A DNA stretch of 64,000 nt from Toxotes chatareus (GCA_016801885.1 CM028888.1:16167170-16231169), one strand, 5' to 3'; shown: positions 12,687 through 26,122, numbered from the stretch's first letter. Notes: generated by a model from the letters alone, not told the origin. A program made the numbers and translations.

Positions 12687-12735
12687 CTCTATGTCTGTTA
12701 GTAGTCTTATCAAACATAAGCATGGCATCATCAAC
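12687..12735 (-). CDS. msi2: Internal exon of a Musashi RNA-binding protein (second RRM), probably msi2
   Basis: Read on the minus strand this 49-nt exon translates in phase 0 as VDDAMLMFDKTTNRHR and leaves one G to start the next codon, expected to be the Gly of the RNP1 motif GFGFVTF in the following exon. That peptide is distinctive of vertebrate Musashi proteins: it is beta-strand 2 and the beta-2/beta-3 loop of RRM2, between RNP2 (KIFVGGLS) and RNP1. Related hnRNP-like proteins such as DAZAP1 differ here. Musashi proteins bind UAG-containing sites in mRNA 3' UTRs and control translation in stem and neural progenitor cells. The boundaries are set by a preceding ttccag acceptor and a following gtaagt donor. 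Because 49 is not a multiple of three, skipping the exon would shift the frame. Neighbouring Musashi exons are not visible in the window. Choice of msi2 over msi1 rests mainly on intron length; the Asp-Asp pair could equally suit msi1, so the paralogue is an inference. Confidence 0.93.
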
Positions 12736-12768
12736 CTGGAAGACATAAGAGAAGTTCTGACATTAGCT
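12736..12768 (-). promoter_or_regulatory. 3' splice site and candidate branch point of the Musashi exon
   Basis: Reading right to left, the intron ends in a pyrimidine-biased stretch, acttctcttatgtcttccag, immediately before the exon. A ctaat motif matching the yUnAy branch-site consensus lies just upstream. Its branch adenosine would be the base opposite position 763 of this kilobase (12763), 28 nt from the exon, which is a normal distance. The splice site is seen directly; use of that adenosine is inferred. Confidence 0.8.
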
Positions 12769-12779
12769 TAATCTTTCCA

Positions 12780-15700
12780 GCAAGTACTTCATGTCATTTT
12801 CTCCCCATTGAATCACATCTCATCTACTCACTGTAATTACTCTTAGAATATATATTCTCTCTGCTTTGCAAGTATTTCTTTCTAAGCACCTCTCTCCTAC
12901 ATAATCATTCTGCGGTCACAGGATTATTGTCAGGTTACCATTTTCCTATCTGTCTGTGGTTCGTAATTTTAACGATACGGGACTTTAAGCAATCTCAGTG
13001 GTTTTATTCATTGTATGGATTAAACGCGGCAAAGCTGCTGAGTGAAAAGTGGCAGTAGGAGGGATAATTAATAATAATGACAGTGAAAGAAGCGGTGACA
13101 AAAATGGAGAACTGTGAGGACAATATGTTTATTTTGATGAACACCGATGTCCGGTCTTGAGGAGAGTGACAGATAGACACATTCCACTAAGCGAGCGTGA
13201 GTGGAAGAAAGGGATCCTTCCTCATCTCACAAGCCACAGTGGCAGCAGCTTCTCCCATAATATCATCCCTCATCATGTCCAATAAAGCCACACACAGACA
13301 GACAGCATTTTTTTCTTCATACATCCCTAAAAAACAGATCTCTTGACACACTCTGCTTCCTATAACTCTGAAGATATGTTAAAAAAACAAACAAAAAAAA
13401 CAAAAACAGAGTGAGGGATGCTCATTTAGTCTGTGATTCTGTCTTGGGAGAAAAATAAAAAGGACAGAGGAGTAGAGAGCAGCAGCAGACAGAAACAAAG
13501 AGGGAACACTCTGCACCATTTGCTCTCCCGTTATGGTCTCTAGGTAAGTGTAACCGTGTACTGGGGAGGCTTGATGCTGTGCAGGGGGAAAGATGTGCAC
13601 ACAAGCATGCGTCTGTGTTTTTTTTTTTTTTTTTTTCCATGGGAGGGTGACAAAGCTTCGGGAGGAGATAGGAAGAGACAAGAATAGGGGTCTCACTCAA
13701 GCCGAACTGTCTGATTGGATAAAGAGAAGTGCCTGGCAGCTAGGCAGACTAGTGCTGGCACACTGTTCATGCCACCCTCTTGCCACACATTTGGCACACA
13801 AGACGTTGGCACAGCTTGTAGGACCCGGTTACTCATTGCACGGCTCAGAGGCCACATGCGGCACTCAGGCACTTTATTTGCACCTCCCCAAAATATTTCC
13901 AAATTGCCAAATATAGCTGGCAACAGTGATATGGATTTGAACTAACCTATATACACAGCACACCGAGATCTAACACATAAAGTCACTCACTATTATGTGA
14001 ACACAATCATTTTCATTCCATGCAAGAATACACAAAACTCAGCACCTGAAGCGGGCGGGGAACCGGAGCCTACAGGTGGATGCTGGGGCAGAGGTTACAC
14101 TTACCACCTTATGACAAAGGGTGTGCGCTGGATATGTGTTGCAGTTTAGTGTGAGTGAGCGAGTTGTGCAAACGGTGTTATCTGGTTTAACTGGCAGGAA
14201 GTGCTCCACCACTGGTTCTGAATAAGCAATTAAACTAACGCATCACTTACTAATGCCCACACTAGGAGGAAAAGGTTAGCCAGGCAGTCTATGTGAAGCT
14301 TAACAGTAACAATCTGATGGCGAATCAGAAATTAACTGTCAAGGGAGAGAATAAATTCACCAGCCCTGCAACTGTGGCACTGCAGCTTGCACTTTTGTAA
14401 AACCACTAACAAAGTCGTTAATTTCCCAAAACTGTTTCCTCTTGACACAGCAGACACACACACACACACATACACAAAATAAAAAAAAATTGCAGTGTAA
14501 AATAATAAAAGTTTGCAGTGTCTGTGAAAAATGTTCTATCTCTGTGGTGCACAAATAAACAGCTGCCAAGTAATATCACCTGCAGCAACAGTTTTATAAA
14601 CAGACATTTATAATGTCACGTAATCTAACCTCTATCTCATGGCAGGCCATCTAATGAAAATCACATTACAGTGACAGGAAGTCAGATAACTGGAATTTGT
14701 AGTGCAGGGGGTTGTGATTTCATTGCCTGAGTATGAAGAACACAGAGAAACTTTTGGATTGTTTTCCTGCACTACAGTAGCTCCACTGTCACATTCAGTA
14801 CCGAGCCAGATAATTACCCTGTCCTGGAATTAAATGAGAGAAAACTTTGATTCAAATCTTTTTCTTTCTTTCTTTTTTTTTTTTCTGGAATTCTCATAAC
14901 ACCAGAAATAGTTTATAATGTCACCACATTTGACAGCGTGAAAACTGAAAACTCCACTGCAGAGCAAAGATGGAATGGCATGTTTACCAACTATGGTTTA
15001 ACTTACGTTTAACTTGACAGGCGTGGCTGACAGCTTGTGATCACTTACACGGGAGACGGAAATTTATAGCATTTGACTTCTCTCATCTAATATCAGTGTT
15101 ATTGAAAGAGCCGAAAGAGTCTCTGTGCTGCATGTATCAGCACAAGTGTCGACAAAATGGCCAGTGGAGGATATTTTGTTTTCTTCAAGACTCAAAGAAA
15201 TGATGGTGCCCTGTTTCAAACGCAGCTGCTGTGACAACTTATTGATTAGTTACAATTTTGCCATCAAGTTTATTATTTGACTTGGTTCTGAGGTGAAACT
15301 CATCAAAATGTAAAATGATACCCGGGAGCACCTGCAAAAATAAAGGACAGAACATAACACTATATCTTCTGCACTACCGTATATTAAGTTTGTTTTGGTA
15401 AGTGGACAACTATACTCAATTTGTTGTTGTTGCTGTCAAAGCACACATAGGATCTAATGTCCACGCAGTCTCATCAGCCATCAAAGACCACAAGTACTTC
15501 CATGCAACATGACATTCAAATATCTCTACTGTTATGGATAGTTTTGCTACTGTAAAGTCATTTACAGCCTGACAGCAGAAAGACTGCTACTTTGTAAAAT
15601 GAAGTGAGGTCTATTAGTGGAGGTGTATTATATAAATGTGTGAACTGTGTTGTTGTGACATTATTATTTGAGGACCATCCTGTCAGCGAGACCCATACAA

Positions 15701-15790
15701 CAAAGAGCACAGATTCACAGTGAAGCACTGATGGGCACTTTAACAAAGAATGTGCACATCATGTGAGGGTCACACTCCAGCAGGTCATAC
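12780..15790. other. Unique intronic sequence, no gene seen
   Basis: Mostly unique sequence with a poly-T run at about 13618-13636, a short CA run at about 14455-14470 and a T-rich run at about 14860-14884. Open frames over 13379-13945 lie on both strands of the same DNA and resemble no family I know. Confidence 0.55.
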
Positions 15791-15799
15791 AATACAGTG

Positions 15800-15844
<45 letters not shown>

Positions 15845-15855
15845 TCTCTCTCTCA
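15800..15855. repeat. C11 run followed by (TC)n microsatellite
   Basis: Eleven C, then about 20 TC units with small interruptions. It is wholly pyrimidine on the plus strand and therefore an uninterrupted homopurine/homopyrimidine block. Confidence 0.96.
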
Positions 15856-16282
15856 CTCCCAGTCTCTCTCTTTGCCACTTGCAGAGTCTATAGAACCATC
15901 TCCCGTGCTTCAGGGCTTTTCAATGTAGTTATTCAAGCAGAACACAACTGTGTGCCTCCATCTGATAGAAGGTTAAGGACCTCTTCACTGCTCACAAAAA
16001 ACCCCACCACACAGAGGTGAAGCCAGGCTCACCTCAGGGAAGAAATCTTTCTCTGTCCTCCTCCTCCTTCTCTTTCACTCTTCCTTTTCTCCTGGCTCGG
16101 TGAAAAGAAAGGTTCAAAGGATAATGGCTGTCTTATCACTATGTAAAAGGGGAATGGGAACTCCAGCGAAGTGCCTGGCCTTTTGTGACAATGAAGAAAA
16201 GAGCAAAAGTCTATTTCACTGTGGTATATGCACTGGAACAGTCCATGACCACTTAAAAAGAGAAGGTTGGTAGAAGACAGTT

Positions 16283-16294
16283 GGGGGGGGGGGG
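16283..16294. repeat. G12 homopolymer
   Basis: Twelve consecutive G residues on the plus strand. Confidence 0.95.
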
Positions 16295-16734
16295 CAGAAG
16301 GCCGGGGAGCTCTTTAACTAAACCTGCTGCAAACACATCTGAACCAAATAACCTGCTCCTGAAAAAGGTCTGACAGGAGTATATTAGGCATGCGAACTGT
16401 TGGTTTTCCGGCAATTTAAGTTTTATTCACAATTCAGAAGGTTAGTGACATGACACTGCTACCAGTTTTTGTTTTGATTCCCTTTCGTAAATCGCAATTT
16501 GATTCAGCAGGTATTGGCTAAAATTATGATTCCATTAAATAAATGTGTAATAATGCTTGTGAGACCTTCTCTTCCTCACCCGTCTACAAGGTGGAAAACA
16601 AAAAAGACGAACATTAAAAATGATGAGATCTTTTGTACCGGACACCTTCATCAAATGAAACAAGACAAATCATTTTCCAATTTTAAATGTGTAATAAAGC
16701 TAGCCTGGACAGCTCTGACCTTACAGAATAGTGT

Positions 16735-16815
16735 CAACAACTGTAATAGTTGTGACAGTAGCAGTAGTGGCAGTAAAAGTATTAACAGTGACAGTGGCAG
16801 CAGAAGTGATAGTGG
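16735..16815. repeat. Degenerate trinucleotide (AGT/CAG-like) repeat
   Basis: Words such as gcagtag, gtggcag, aacagtgac and agaagtgatagt recur at about three-base spacing. The Ser/Asn/Asp-rich end of the local open frame (to 16828) comes from this eroded repeat. Confidence 0.55.
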
Positions 16816-17850
16816 AATACCAATTTAAACTTTTCAGTACTGGGAGGCAGTGGATGTTGTGGAAAGTGGGTGGGTTAGTAAGTGAAGAGAAATAGTTGGA
16901 GCGGAAGAATTGAATGAGTCAGTTTTAGACATTATTACTTCAGAATGTCTTCTTGGAATCCAGCTATTTCTTTTTTATTGTGTGTTTCATGTGGTTTTAT
17001 TCCTTTAGTGTCTGGTCAAACAGCTAATCGACACTAATGCTGAAAGGGGTAGCAGACCAGCAGCAGCCTCCAAGGTTGGTGCTGCAGAGCCAAAGGGAAT
17101 GTTTAATGTCTTTTACAGGTTGGTGGTGTGATAGATTAGTGGTGTTCCTGCAGTATTAAGAGCAGCTTTGGAAAGTTTACAGGCCACACTTAGTTTTGCA
17201 TAGTGGGAGTTTGTCTTACTTTCTTTGGAAGCTGGGTTTAGAGTCCTGGTTGTCCTGTTTTCCTGCCACATTTGTTTGTGAAATGAAGTGTCTAACAGTT
17301 TCCTGCATTCTCCTGTTATTGAGATGCATTTCAAGAAAACACTTTTTTTTAAAAAAAAAAAAAGATAAATAGTGTGATTTAAAGCAAAGGAAATCATAAT
17401 GGATGCACTGACACATCCAAATGAATGATTCATTGAGTACATATAAAAATGTTTGTGGTGCAACATATACTGTATGACTACGTCTGAAAGTAATGGAGTG
17501 GCATACGTCAGATGACTCCAGATGAACCCTGTAACACTGCATAAACACATTTGTGCATTTTACCTCCTATGTGCTTGAACAGCAAGCTATACAGTTCCTG
17601 ATTTAGGAGTGAGAATTCGATGAAAACCAATAGAACGTGTGAGGTTTACAGGTAGCACAGATGGATTCAAGCGAAAAAAAACTGCTATGCGCTCGGTCAA
17701 CTCTGGAGCACTGTGACAGCGAAGCTCTATATCACTCTGGTCTACTAACACCCTGTCATATACCATGAGACTTAACTCAACACACCAGGTGCAACCTCTT
17801 CGTCTGTATCAATCCATATGTTTGAGCAACAAAAAAATACCTGATAAGTT

Positions 17851-17874
17851 AAAAAAAAAAAAAAAAAAAAAAAA
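17851..17874. repeat. Poly-A tract (A24)
   Basis: Twenty-four consecutive A residues on the plus strand. No retroposed sequence is recognisable upstream of it. Confidence 0.95.
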
Positions 17875-17879
17875 GACTG

Positions 17880-20800
17880 CTGCATGATGAATTATGTATC
17901 AAAGGACAAAGGCATCAATAAAGGCTAATGTGCTCTGTTTTTGGACAGGAAAACAGCAGAGGTGCCAGGTGACAGGGAGAGATTTAAGAGCTCTGGAAAT
18001 GAATTATGACAGCGATTTAGATAGGTGTCAAATGCACATTTACATTCAGCTCACGGCTGAAGGCTAGCAGAGGAGCTCTCCTGCAATTTGGGGGTGACAC
18101 TGATATAGATCATATCTGATGCCAAAGGAACGGAGACTTGAGCCACAGATAGTGACCTGGGACTGGTTGTGCCCACTGTTTTGTTGAGGCCCCTTTTCCG
18201 ACCTGGTGGAGCTTTCTGGTTTTCTTTCTTGCCTTCATCCATTACACTCGCTGTGAAGTTCAGTTTTCACCTAAGTGGAAAGAACTACACTGTGTGTGTA
18301 TTCAGGCAACTCTGGTGTCAGGTCTGGTGTCAAGGATTACTGGGATTTGTGCTCACCCTGCCAACACCAGGACACAGTCTGCGCTATTTGCATGGCTTCA
18401 CCAAGAGCAGATTCAAGTTAAACAAATCCTGGTATAAACACCTCAAGTAGAAAAAATAGTTTACATTTGTAATTCCAACTACATGACTATGGCAAGAATC
18501 AATGTCATCCAAAACACAATTATGCACAAAGACACGTGAAAATTGTGAGATATTCAGTTGGTGCATGATGAAAAACCAACTAAAATCACAACGTCCCAAT
18601 TAACAGTTTACTCCTCTAAATATTTCGTACCGTATAACTGGAGCTTACCTACATTATTAACTTCCAGGAACGTGCACAGAGAGGATCAAACAAGACTGGA
18701 CAATTAAACTTGGTGAAACTGAAAATCAAGGAGCAGGACGTGCTCATGCTGATTAACACCTTGTTCATTTCATTGTCCAGTCAATAAACTCATTAAACTT
18801 CCCTCTTCAAAATGTGACTTCAATATTATATATAAAAGCAATAACCAGACAAATGTAAATCGTTTGGGATTTAGCCAGCAGCTGGTGCTTGGGGAACCCT
18901 GTCAAATATGTCAATGGATACGAATTATAGAACACATGCAGTAGGAACACTTTCTCATAAGACCTCTCCATTAAAAAAAATTTTTACACATTTAACAAAT
19001 CACACGTGGAATCCTACATTGGACAGACTTATAGGCTGTAAATAATAATAATAATAATAATAATGATAATAAAAATACCTCAATATCAACAGGTGCATTA
19101 GGTGGATAAGGTGCATAAATATGATCATCTATTGGCACAACCCAAAACTAAAGAGTCACAATAGATACAGGTGATATGAACCACTTCTATCCCAATATAC
19201 TCTACAAAATATAATATCACATCTTGAGTAGAGAGACCACTGTTTAACTTGGGGATACAATTTTAAGCCCCCTTGTTGGCAAGCATCCGTTTTCTTTAAG
19301 TGTCTCTGGGCAAGAGACTGAATGGCTGCCTTCTCCAGGGGCAGCAGTCTGTAGCTGGACCTGCACCATAGACTCGCTGCAAAGGAGGTAAAGGGGGTAA
19401 AAAAAAAAAAAAAAATCCCTACAGAGATCAATGAAGTATCACATTATTATTATCATTACCATTATGACAGATAAGGGTCACGGTCAAGGAGAAAACTCAG
19501 CTGGCACTGCCCCTTCATCAACACTCCCTTTGCAGTGTGGAGCATCTAATATTCTATTACAATGATGGCAATTAACAGAGAAATGATAGCGACCCAGTGA
19601 CAATGGACAAATTTGTGACAACCCTTTCAATTGTTCTTTTGTAGAGGAAATCTATATCATTGTCTGGGAACGTTGAGCTGCAATGTGCTGCATCCACGCT
19701 TGAGCGCTTTTACAAGTGGTGGTTTAACGAGGAGCAGAGGGCAAAATTTTAGCTCCCTATAAGCTCTTGCAATTACACAAGGTGGCAAAAGGGACACTGC
19801 TCTTAAGTGTGAGCCTAGATGGACGACCAATTTTTTTTTTTTTTTTTGTGCAGTTCCACAGCAGAGGCCAAACCAGCCACGTTTAATCTGGAACACAACC
19901 TCTTTCTTTCCCAAAAGGAATATTCCTTATTATAATGGATGAGTGGCAACCCTCAGCAGAACTGATAAAAATGCATGGCTTGAGTGCAAACTTAACACAC
20001 ACATAGACGTCACACACACAGATAGAAAAAAGCACAGTCATGTAGGGTGAAAAGGCGCTTATCTGCTTTCTACTCTGTCTACCCAGTTTCTCTTTATTTT
20101 TCTTAGAGTGAATATGTCTGTTTTATAGTTTCTTCTGGCAAAACTTGTCTCTCCATCTGGTTTATAGCTTTTATTTTTCCACTAATGTTAATTTGCGTTC
20201 TAATTTGAAAAGTGATATGATGTTTTCTATTATATTTTTTGGTCTGTTGATAGTATTGAGGGAGAGTTAGGAAACAAAGGGAAGCCACAAGGACAGGCCC
20301 AGCAATACAAAATTTTAATTGATAATGGACAATCACGTTTGAGAAATAATTTTAAAAATCTTGCTTGCTACATAGTATATTGTACTATATATGCATGATG
20401 AATGAAGCTCACTGTGTGCCAAAACAGTGAAGGAGCTTAGAGGGTTCATGTTCACAATTCATCTATTTTTTATACCTAATTACCAAAAAACGATAGCGAC
20501 AGAAAAATGTGATTCAAGTGTTTTTCAGGAGTCATCCGACAGAAATTATTGTGTATGTAATTATTAATGATATACACCATGGGCTGAATGTCAACACTTA
20601 TTCTAGCAACTTTCCTTCATGTTGACATTAACAAAATGGCTTGAGAGGAACACTTGAGGAAGACAATTCCTCATATCTGTCAGGATTACATATTTATGAG
20701 GTCCCCAGCTCAGCATCCAAGGAGGTCGCTATGGTGATACAAACTGATGTATATTCTAACAATGAACTTTGTGTGTCAAAGAATGCCTTGGAGCAGTGTT

Positions 20801-23800
20801 GAAATGGTTAGTGCAGATCCTACCACGGCGCTCTGTGCAGCTTTCAGATCAGCAAATACACAATTAAAAAGGCAGTCATGCTGAGGCCACTCTAATCAAT
20901 GTACTGTTACAAAGAAATGTAATGAAAGGATGATGGAGTGATGCCTTCAGGAGGCTGCTATATTGTTAGGGCAGACGGTTACACTGTTGTGGCAAAACAA
21001 TATTTTATTCTTTGTCTCTAGCGCAATTAGGCATTATACAAATGCAATACTGTCACCCAGCCTTGTTTACCTTACCATTTTCTCACTTTGAGGTAAGATG
21101 ACAATTATGGTACCTGAACCTTTCGTATAGCATAAAAGCCAGCTTTGCAGCTAGGCTCAGAGGTGATGCACTGCTCATTTAAAACTGCCCCTTTGACCCT
21201 TTCACGCAATACAGGAAATCGTCTGTAAGGTTCTTCCTTCCTGTATGAATGGGGCCTCAGTATGTTGTGGTGTCTGGCCTTGTGTTTGGCCTCACAGAAG
21301 CATGTCCACACAGTTGAGCTCAGTATGCTTGAGGAAGTAGGCCTTGGCCTCGTCCATCAATCCGCCTGTCTTCCTTTGCCAAGCTGCAGGGAACTACCCA
21401 TTATGGAGTCATTTTATTAATAGGGCCCCTTTCCTCTCCGCCACACTCTTGCAGAGTGCCTCCTCATTCTGTCAGAATGGAGTATGCCTGCAAGCTACCT
21501 CCATGAAACTGCTGCACCAGGGCCCTCCCTCATTCTCCCATGTGAAAGCACAGGCTGGGAAATATTGTGCTTTCAAGCTAAAATAGTATTTGGAGAGGTG
21601 AGCAATCCCTAAGCCCTAGAGCAAACAGTTTAACATTGAGGACTTATTTAAAATGATGTCCTTCCTTCTCGGAAGCCAATCAGATTTCTCTTTGAGTAGA
21701 CACGCACGCATACACACACACACACAAAACGCGCTTTACACAAACTGCCCCTTCTTATTTCCTTGTTAATGTAAATATAGCTGCAAGCAGCAATGACTGG
21801 AGGCCAGAAAAAGGTCAGAGGATACTATGAACTGTTTGGGGAGACTGTGTGAAAACACAGCACAGAGGGTGTGAGGGAGGAGGTTTGTTTAAATGGGCAA
21901 ATGGGTTGAACATGCAAGGAGGTTGCAGAGGACGAAAAGGATTACACTGGAATAGTCAGCGTGGGGACAGGTGCACGACTTCTATTAGGCACATTGCGCC
22001 TTTAATATAAAATAAGTTCATTAACCTCTATTAATTCTCATATATAATGAGGTGAAGAACTATTTTACTGTCGCTAGTCTTTGGTGATGCTTTCTCTGTT
22101 TCCATTGCTAAAGTAGTAAAAGTGGAAGGCTAATTTCTGCTGACTGACACATTAAGGTGCTACCAACATTTAAACCCCCCCATCACTTTGAGGCATAAAG
22201 CGGCCCCATTAAACTCCATTATAAACTCTTTCAACATAGAATCAATTGTTAGTTTCATCCGTCCTACCTGCTCGTTCGGGGTGAAGCCGACTCGGTATTT
22301 ATAAGCTTTCCGAATTTTAACTCTGGTTGAAATCAACATGCAGAAAATAAGCGATGTGGGTGAGTCAGTGATGTGCCTCAGTGACTCACTGAAAAAAACT
22401 GTCTTAGAAAGTTTTCAGTTTTCTCGCAGGCTCACACATCCACCCATCTATCCATCTTTTAGTCTTCAGTTAATTAGCCGCATAGTGCTCGGTGAAAGGA
22501 ATACTAACAATAGTGAAACACAAGTATTAATACCACATACTGAGACTGACAGTGATAACACTAAATTCACTATATTATAACTGTATAGATTATTACCAAT
22601 ACTAATGGGAATAGCAATTAGCGATGCCAGTATCATTATTAATTACTAATATTTGTAATACTACCATAAATACAGTAGGGCTTTTACTTTTTCCAAATAT
22701 GCACCATCATACTCTCACTGTTACTTATATAGTTTCTTAAATTCATACTCTTATTCAGTCTTATAATGAAGTGTAAACAATATTTTGGTGATATGGTTTT
22801 TGACACTGATAGCGCTGTCATACCAAGTCATTTTGAGGAGACACCTGCTAATAATGCCGCATGTACCGAAGGCACCAGGTAAACCCATGCAGCTTCAGCA
22901 AACATGGACCATTTCGATCACACAACGGGAGGAACGAGCAAACACGTTCAGATTCAATCAGATTATTAATGAAATGAGAAGCCGCTGCACTGCATAGTAA
23001 AACGTACAGACCCGCGGCTGAGAAATACTGGTTTAACCGGGCTTTCTTTTCCTCAGAGTCAAGGAGCAACCAGCCAAAAAAAAAAAAAAATTAACCGAGT
23101 CTGAGAGAGAGAGCAACTAATTCTCTGAGAAATAGTGTCTTTGCTCTTTTCCACATGTGGATCTAAGAGACGGCCTTGAATTGAGGAGGTCGATATCAGC
23201 TCCTTTGTTGGTGATGAGAATACTCAGGAATGCAAAGGCCCCCACTGCACCTTTGCGGCTGCCTGAGCTTTAACTAAATGACACAGCTAGTAATTCCTTT
23301 GAATAACCATCTAGAAAATAAAATTTAATAACAGACTTTCTGTATTCATGAATCAGTGAAAGCGCTCAATGACAGTATGCACTAATGTTCACAGGTCCGA
23401 CGAACATCGACAAAATCTCTCTTAGGAGACAAGGTGTGTATTATGTACTTTGATATCAATAGGTGAACAAGAGGGATAAAATGAGCTGCTAGCTTGAGCT
23501 GAATAACATTCATTTCACTCACAATGGCCACCATCCCTAATACCTGCAGTGTTTTACTTAGATTAGGCTTAAGCTTTTTTAAAAGGCCATTTCAATAATT
23601 TGACATTTCTCCCCAGAATGGGAGGGAATGAGCACCGATAAAAACTTTTTTTTTTTTTTTTTTGGCTCCTTTTCATGCAAAACACTTTCATCTGTCATTT
23701 CGTGATAGCCCGTCTCTCTTTGTCAGCATAAATACGGGAGCCCCTATTTGAATATGGTTACACATCCCTCTATTTATTAAAGCTTGGATTAACATGACAG

Positions 23801-24400
23801 GAAGTTTTGTCTGGGGGCTCTTTAAGATGGCTCAGAGAGGCAATCTGGTGACAGTAATAGGATCCAGCTAATATACTTGACTGATGCTCCTTTCCCAGTG
23901 TTATAAAGCAGAACAATGGGAGTGGGGGTACTGGGAGTGAATACATTGTGTTTTGTAATAGTGTGTGTGTCTGAGTGCGTGTGTGTCTGGGGGGACGAGG
24001 GTGCGCTAATCAGCCAGAATACCATCACTTAGCAAATATAAGGGCTGAAGAAATAAAAATACTAAAGGTCACAGAGCAATTCCATCAGGACAACTATGCT
24101 ACAATTAACTGAATAGACAAAGGCTCTGACATTAGTGAGAGCTATAATCATGTTTTTTACTCCAGTCTCTGTGAGTTTGCAGAGATTTATTAAAGGTTGG
24201 CTTTAAAAAATAAACAGTAATTCTTTTCATTACTGTTCTTCCTCCACCAGTAAAGCACTTTTTTTTTCCTCTGATGGAAGGTGTTCAGGGAATACTGGTC
24301 CTACTAAGTCAGGGCATCAGTTTTTTCTGTTTTATTTATATTTTTATAAACAAAGACTGTAAAACAAATTTATTAAAAAAAAAACTATTATAAAAAAGTA
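17880..24400. other. Unique AT-rich intronic sequence, no gene seen
   Basis: This holds small homopolymer runs (19399-19415, 19831-19847, 23079-23091, 23648-23663), a short (CA)n near 21713 and (TG)-rich text near 23962. The 22490-22660 part is rich in att/ata/act words and may be an eroded trinucleotide repeat. No gene or recognisable transposon was found. Confidence 0.5.
19040..19072. repeat. (AAT)n trinucleotide microsatellite
   Basis: About eleven AAT/TAA units with one G interruption (taatgataat). Confidence 0.95.
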
Positions 24401-24419
24401 AAGATGAAATATGAAAACA

Positions 24420-24696
24420 AAGCTGTAACGATTAGTCAATTGTTTAGTCCATTCACATAAAATGAATTGATAAAATGCCAAACATTTGATGGTCACAGCT
24501 TCTTAAAGTGTGAGAATTTGCTGCTTTTCCTTGTCTTAACATTAGTTTAAACTGAATATCTGTCTAATGACATCACCCTGGGCTGTAGGAAATTCTTACG
24601 GGCATTTTCCCAGATGTTTTATGCTTTATTTAAAGCTATTAATTCATTAATCAAAAAATTAATTGGCAGATTCATCGATAATGAAAATAATGACTT
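24420..24696. mobile_element. Teleost dispersed MITE-like repeat (about 280 bp)
   Basis: I recognise the wording of a repeat very common in ray-finned fish genomes. It opens with agctgtaacgattagtcaat, has internal phrases aaatgccaaacattt, gagaatttgctgcttttc and actgaatatctgt, and closes with ttaattggcagattcatcgataatgaaaataatg. The two ends carry related cgatta/taatcg-type words in opposite orientation, which suits a non-autonomous DNA transposon. It has no coding capacity. Family name and exact ends would need a repeat-library match; identification is from memory of the consensus. Confidence 0.7.
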
Positions 24697-26122
24697 TTTC
24701 TCAAATGTGTATGCTAGAAGAATAAACATTTTACAGTCATAGTTTGCTTTGAGTTAAAAATATCTCGTATTTATTGGCATTCCTATTTGGCAGGTTCACA
24801 ACAAACTTTGCAATGATCCATGTTTTTTTGGTTTTTCTGTGGTAAAATCTATTGCTGTCAATATCAGTATGCCGAGAGGCATTTGCTTGTGGACATTTCC
24901 ATATGTCAGATAGTTGCTCTGGATGGACAGTGTGTGTAAATGAATGTGAGTGCGCGTGTGTGTGTGTGTGCGTAAGCTAGGTTAGCGGATCAAACACACA
25001 TCTGTTTGAGAGATAGAGGGGAATCTGTGTTTCTCCCCCCAAACCTCTCAATACTAATTAACGATCCACTGATAGTGGCCAAATGCCAACTGTCATTAGC
25101 ACCCAAAACAACACAAGCACACAGACGTAGGTGCGCACACACTCAAACACAGATGCTATGCGGCCATCCACAACAGACCACCACAAGCTATGTGTGGATA
25201 AGATACATTAACACAATGTTCTCTATTTCAACTCACTGCTCCAAAAGAACCTCCTGCAAGACAAAACTGAGGTAAAAATTAACTTGTGTGAAATAACATG
25301 AAATAAAATGATATTAATCACAACATACAGTGAATTAAATGGAAATCTGACATGTACTGTATACGATTTGGGCGTAAGCTTTGCCTGTTACACAGACTGT
25401 TTGCACTTATATGCTTTAAGACGTGAATGACAACCTCAATTCTCGAGTAGCTGTGGACCTTTGACTCCTTCACTGATAGTGCCATTTGCGTGCTCTCGAG
25501 CAATGTGCTCGGTAAAAGCATCTGACAGCTATCTTTGATTTTATTTAGCAAGGATTTCAGCTATGCCTGTATCTGAAAGAATATGCCACCCACTCTCTCT
25601 GTGTCTTGTGCGGTTTCTCTCTCCGCCTCTATCTGTCACTCTCTGCCTGGTGACAGGGTCAGATAGAAAGAGCAAAGTGGTGAGAGGTGTGACACTGCGA
25701 GCAGATGAGGGTCTCCCTGTATGGAGGCCCCCAGCATGACACCCATCACAGCTACGCAGACAGCCGCCAGTTGGTCCGAATAATGCCACCCACACTGGCT
25801 CCAGCAGGGAGTCCAGAAGCCGCATGGAGGCCAGAAGCCGATGGACCACTAGTAAAAGATTGATATTTCAGTCCTGCTATTGGTAATCAAACTGAGCTGT
25901 CATTAACGTCCATTAAAACGCCAAAACAAAATATTCAAGGATCATACGAGGGCACATTCCCTGCTGGCAATCACATTTGCTTTGTAAATTTCCACACTGT
26001 GATAATTTTGCTGCGTGTTGTACTTTGTTTAATAGGTACCTGTGTTCATAAATGACGACAGCTAAGGGAGAACGCGTCAACCTAAAATTCTTTCTTGAAA
26101 ACCGGAGTGGAGCCTTGTCTCG

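Noticed and set aside
16499..16828. Ser/Asn-rich open frame
   Set aside because: The low-complexity end derives from an eroded trinucleotide repeat and the upstream part is unremarkable AT-rich sequence.
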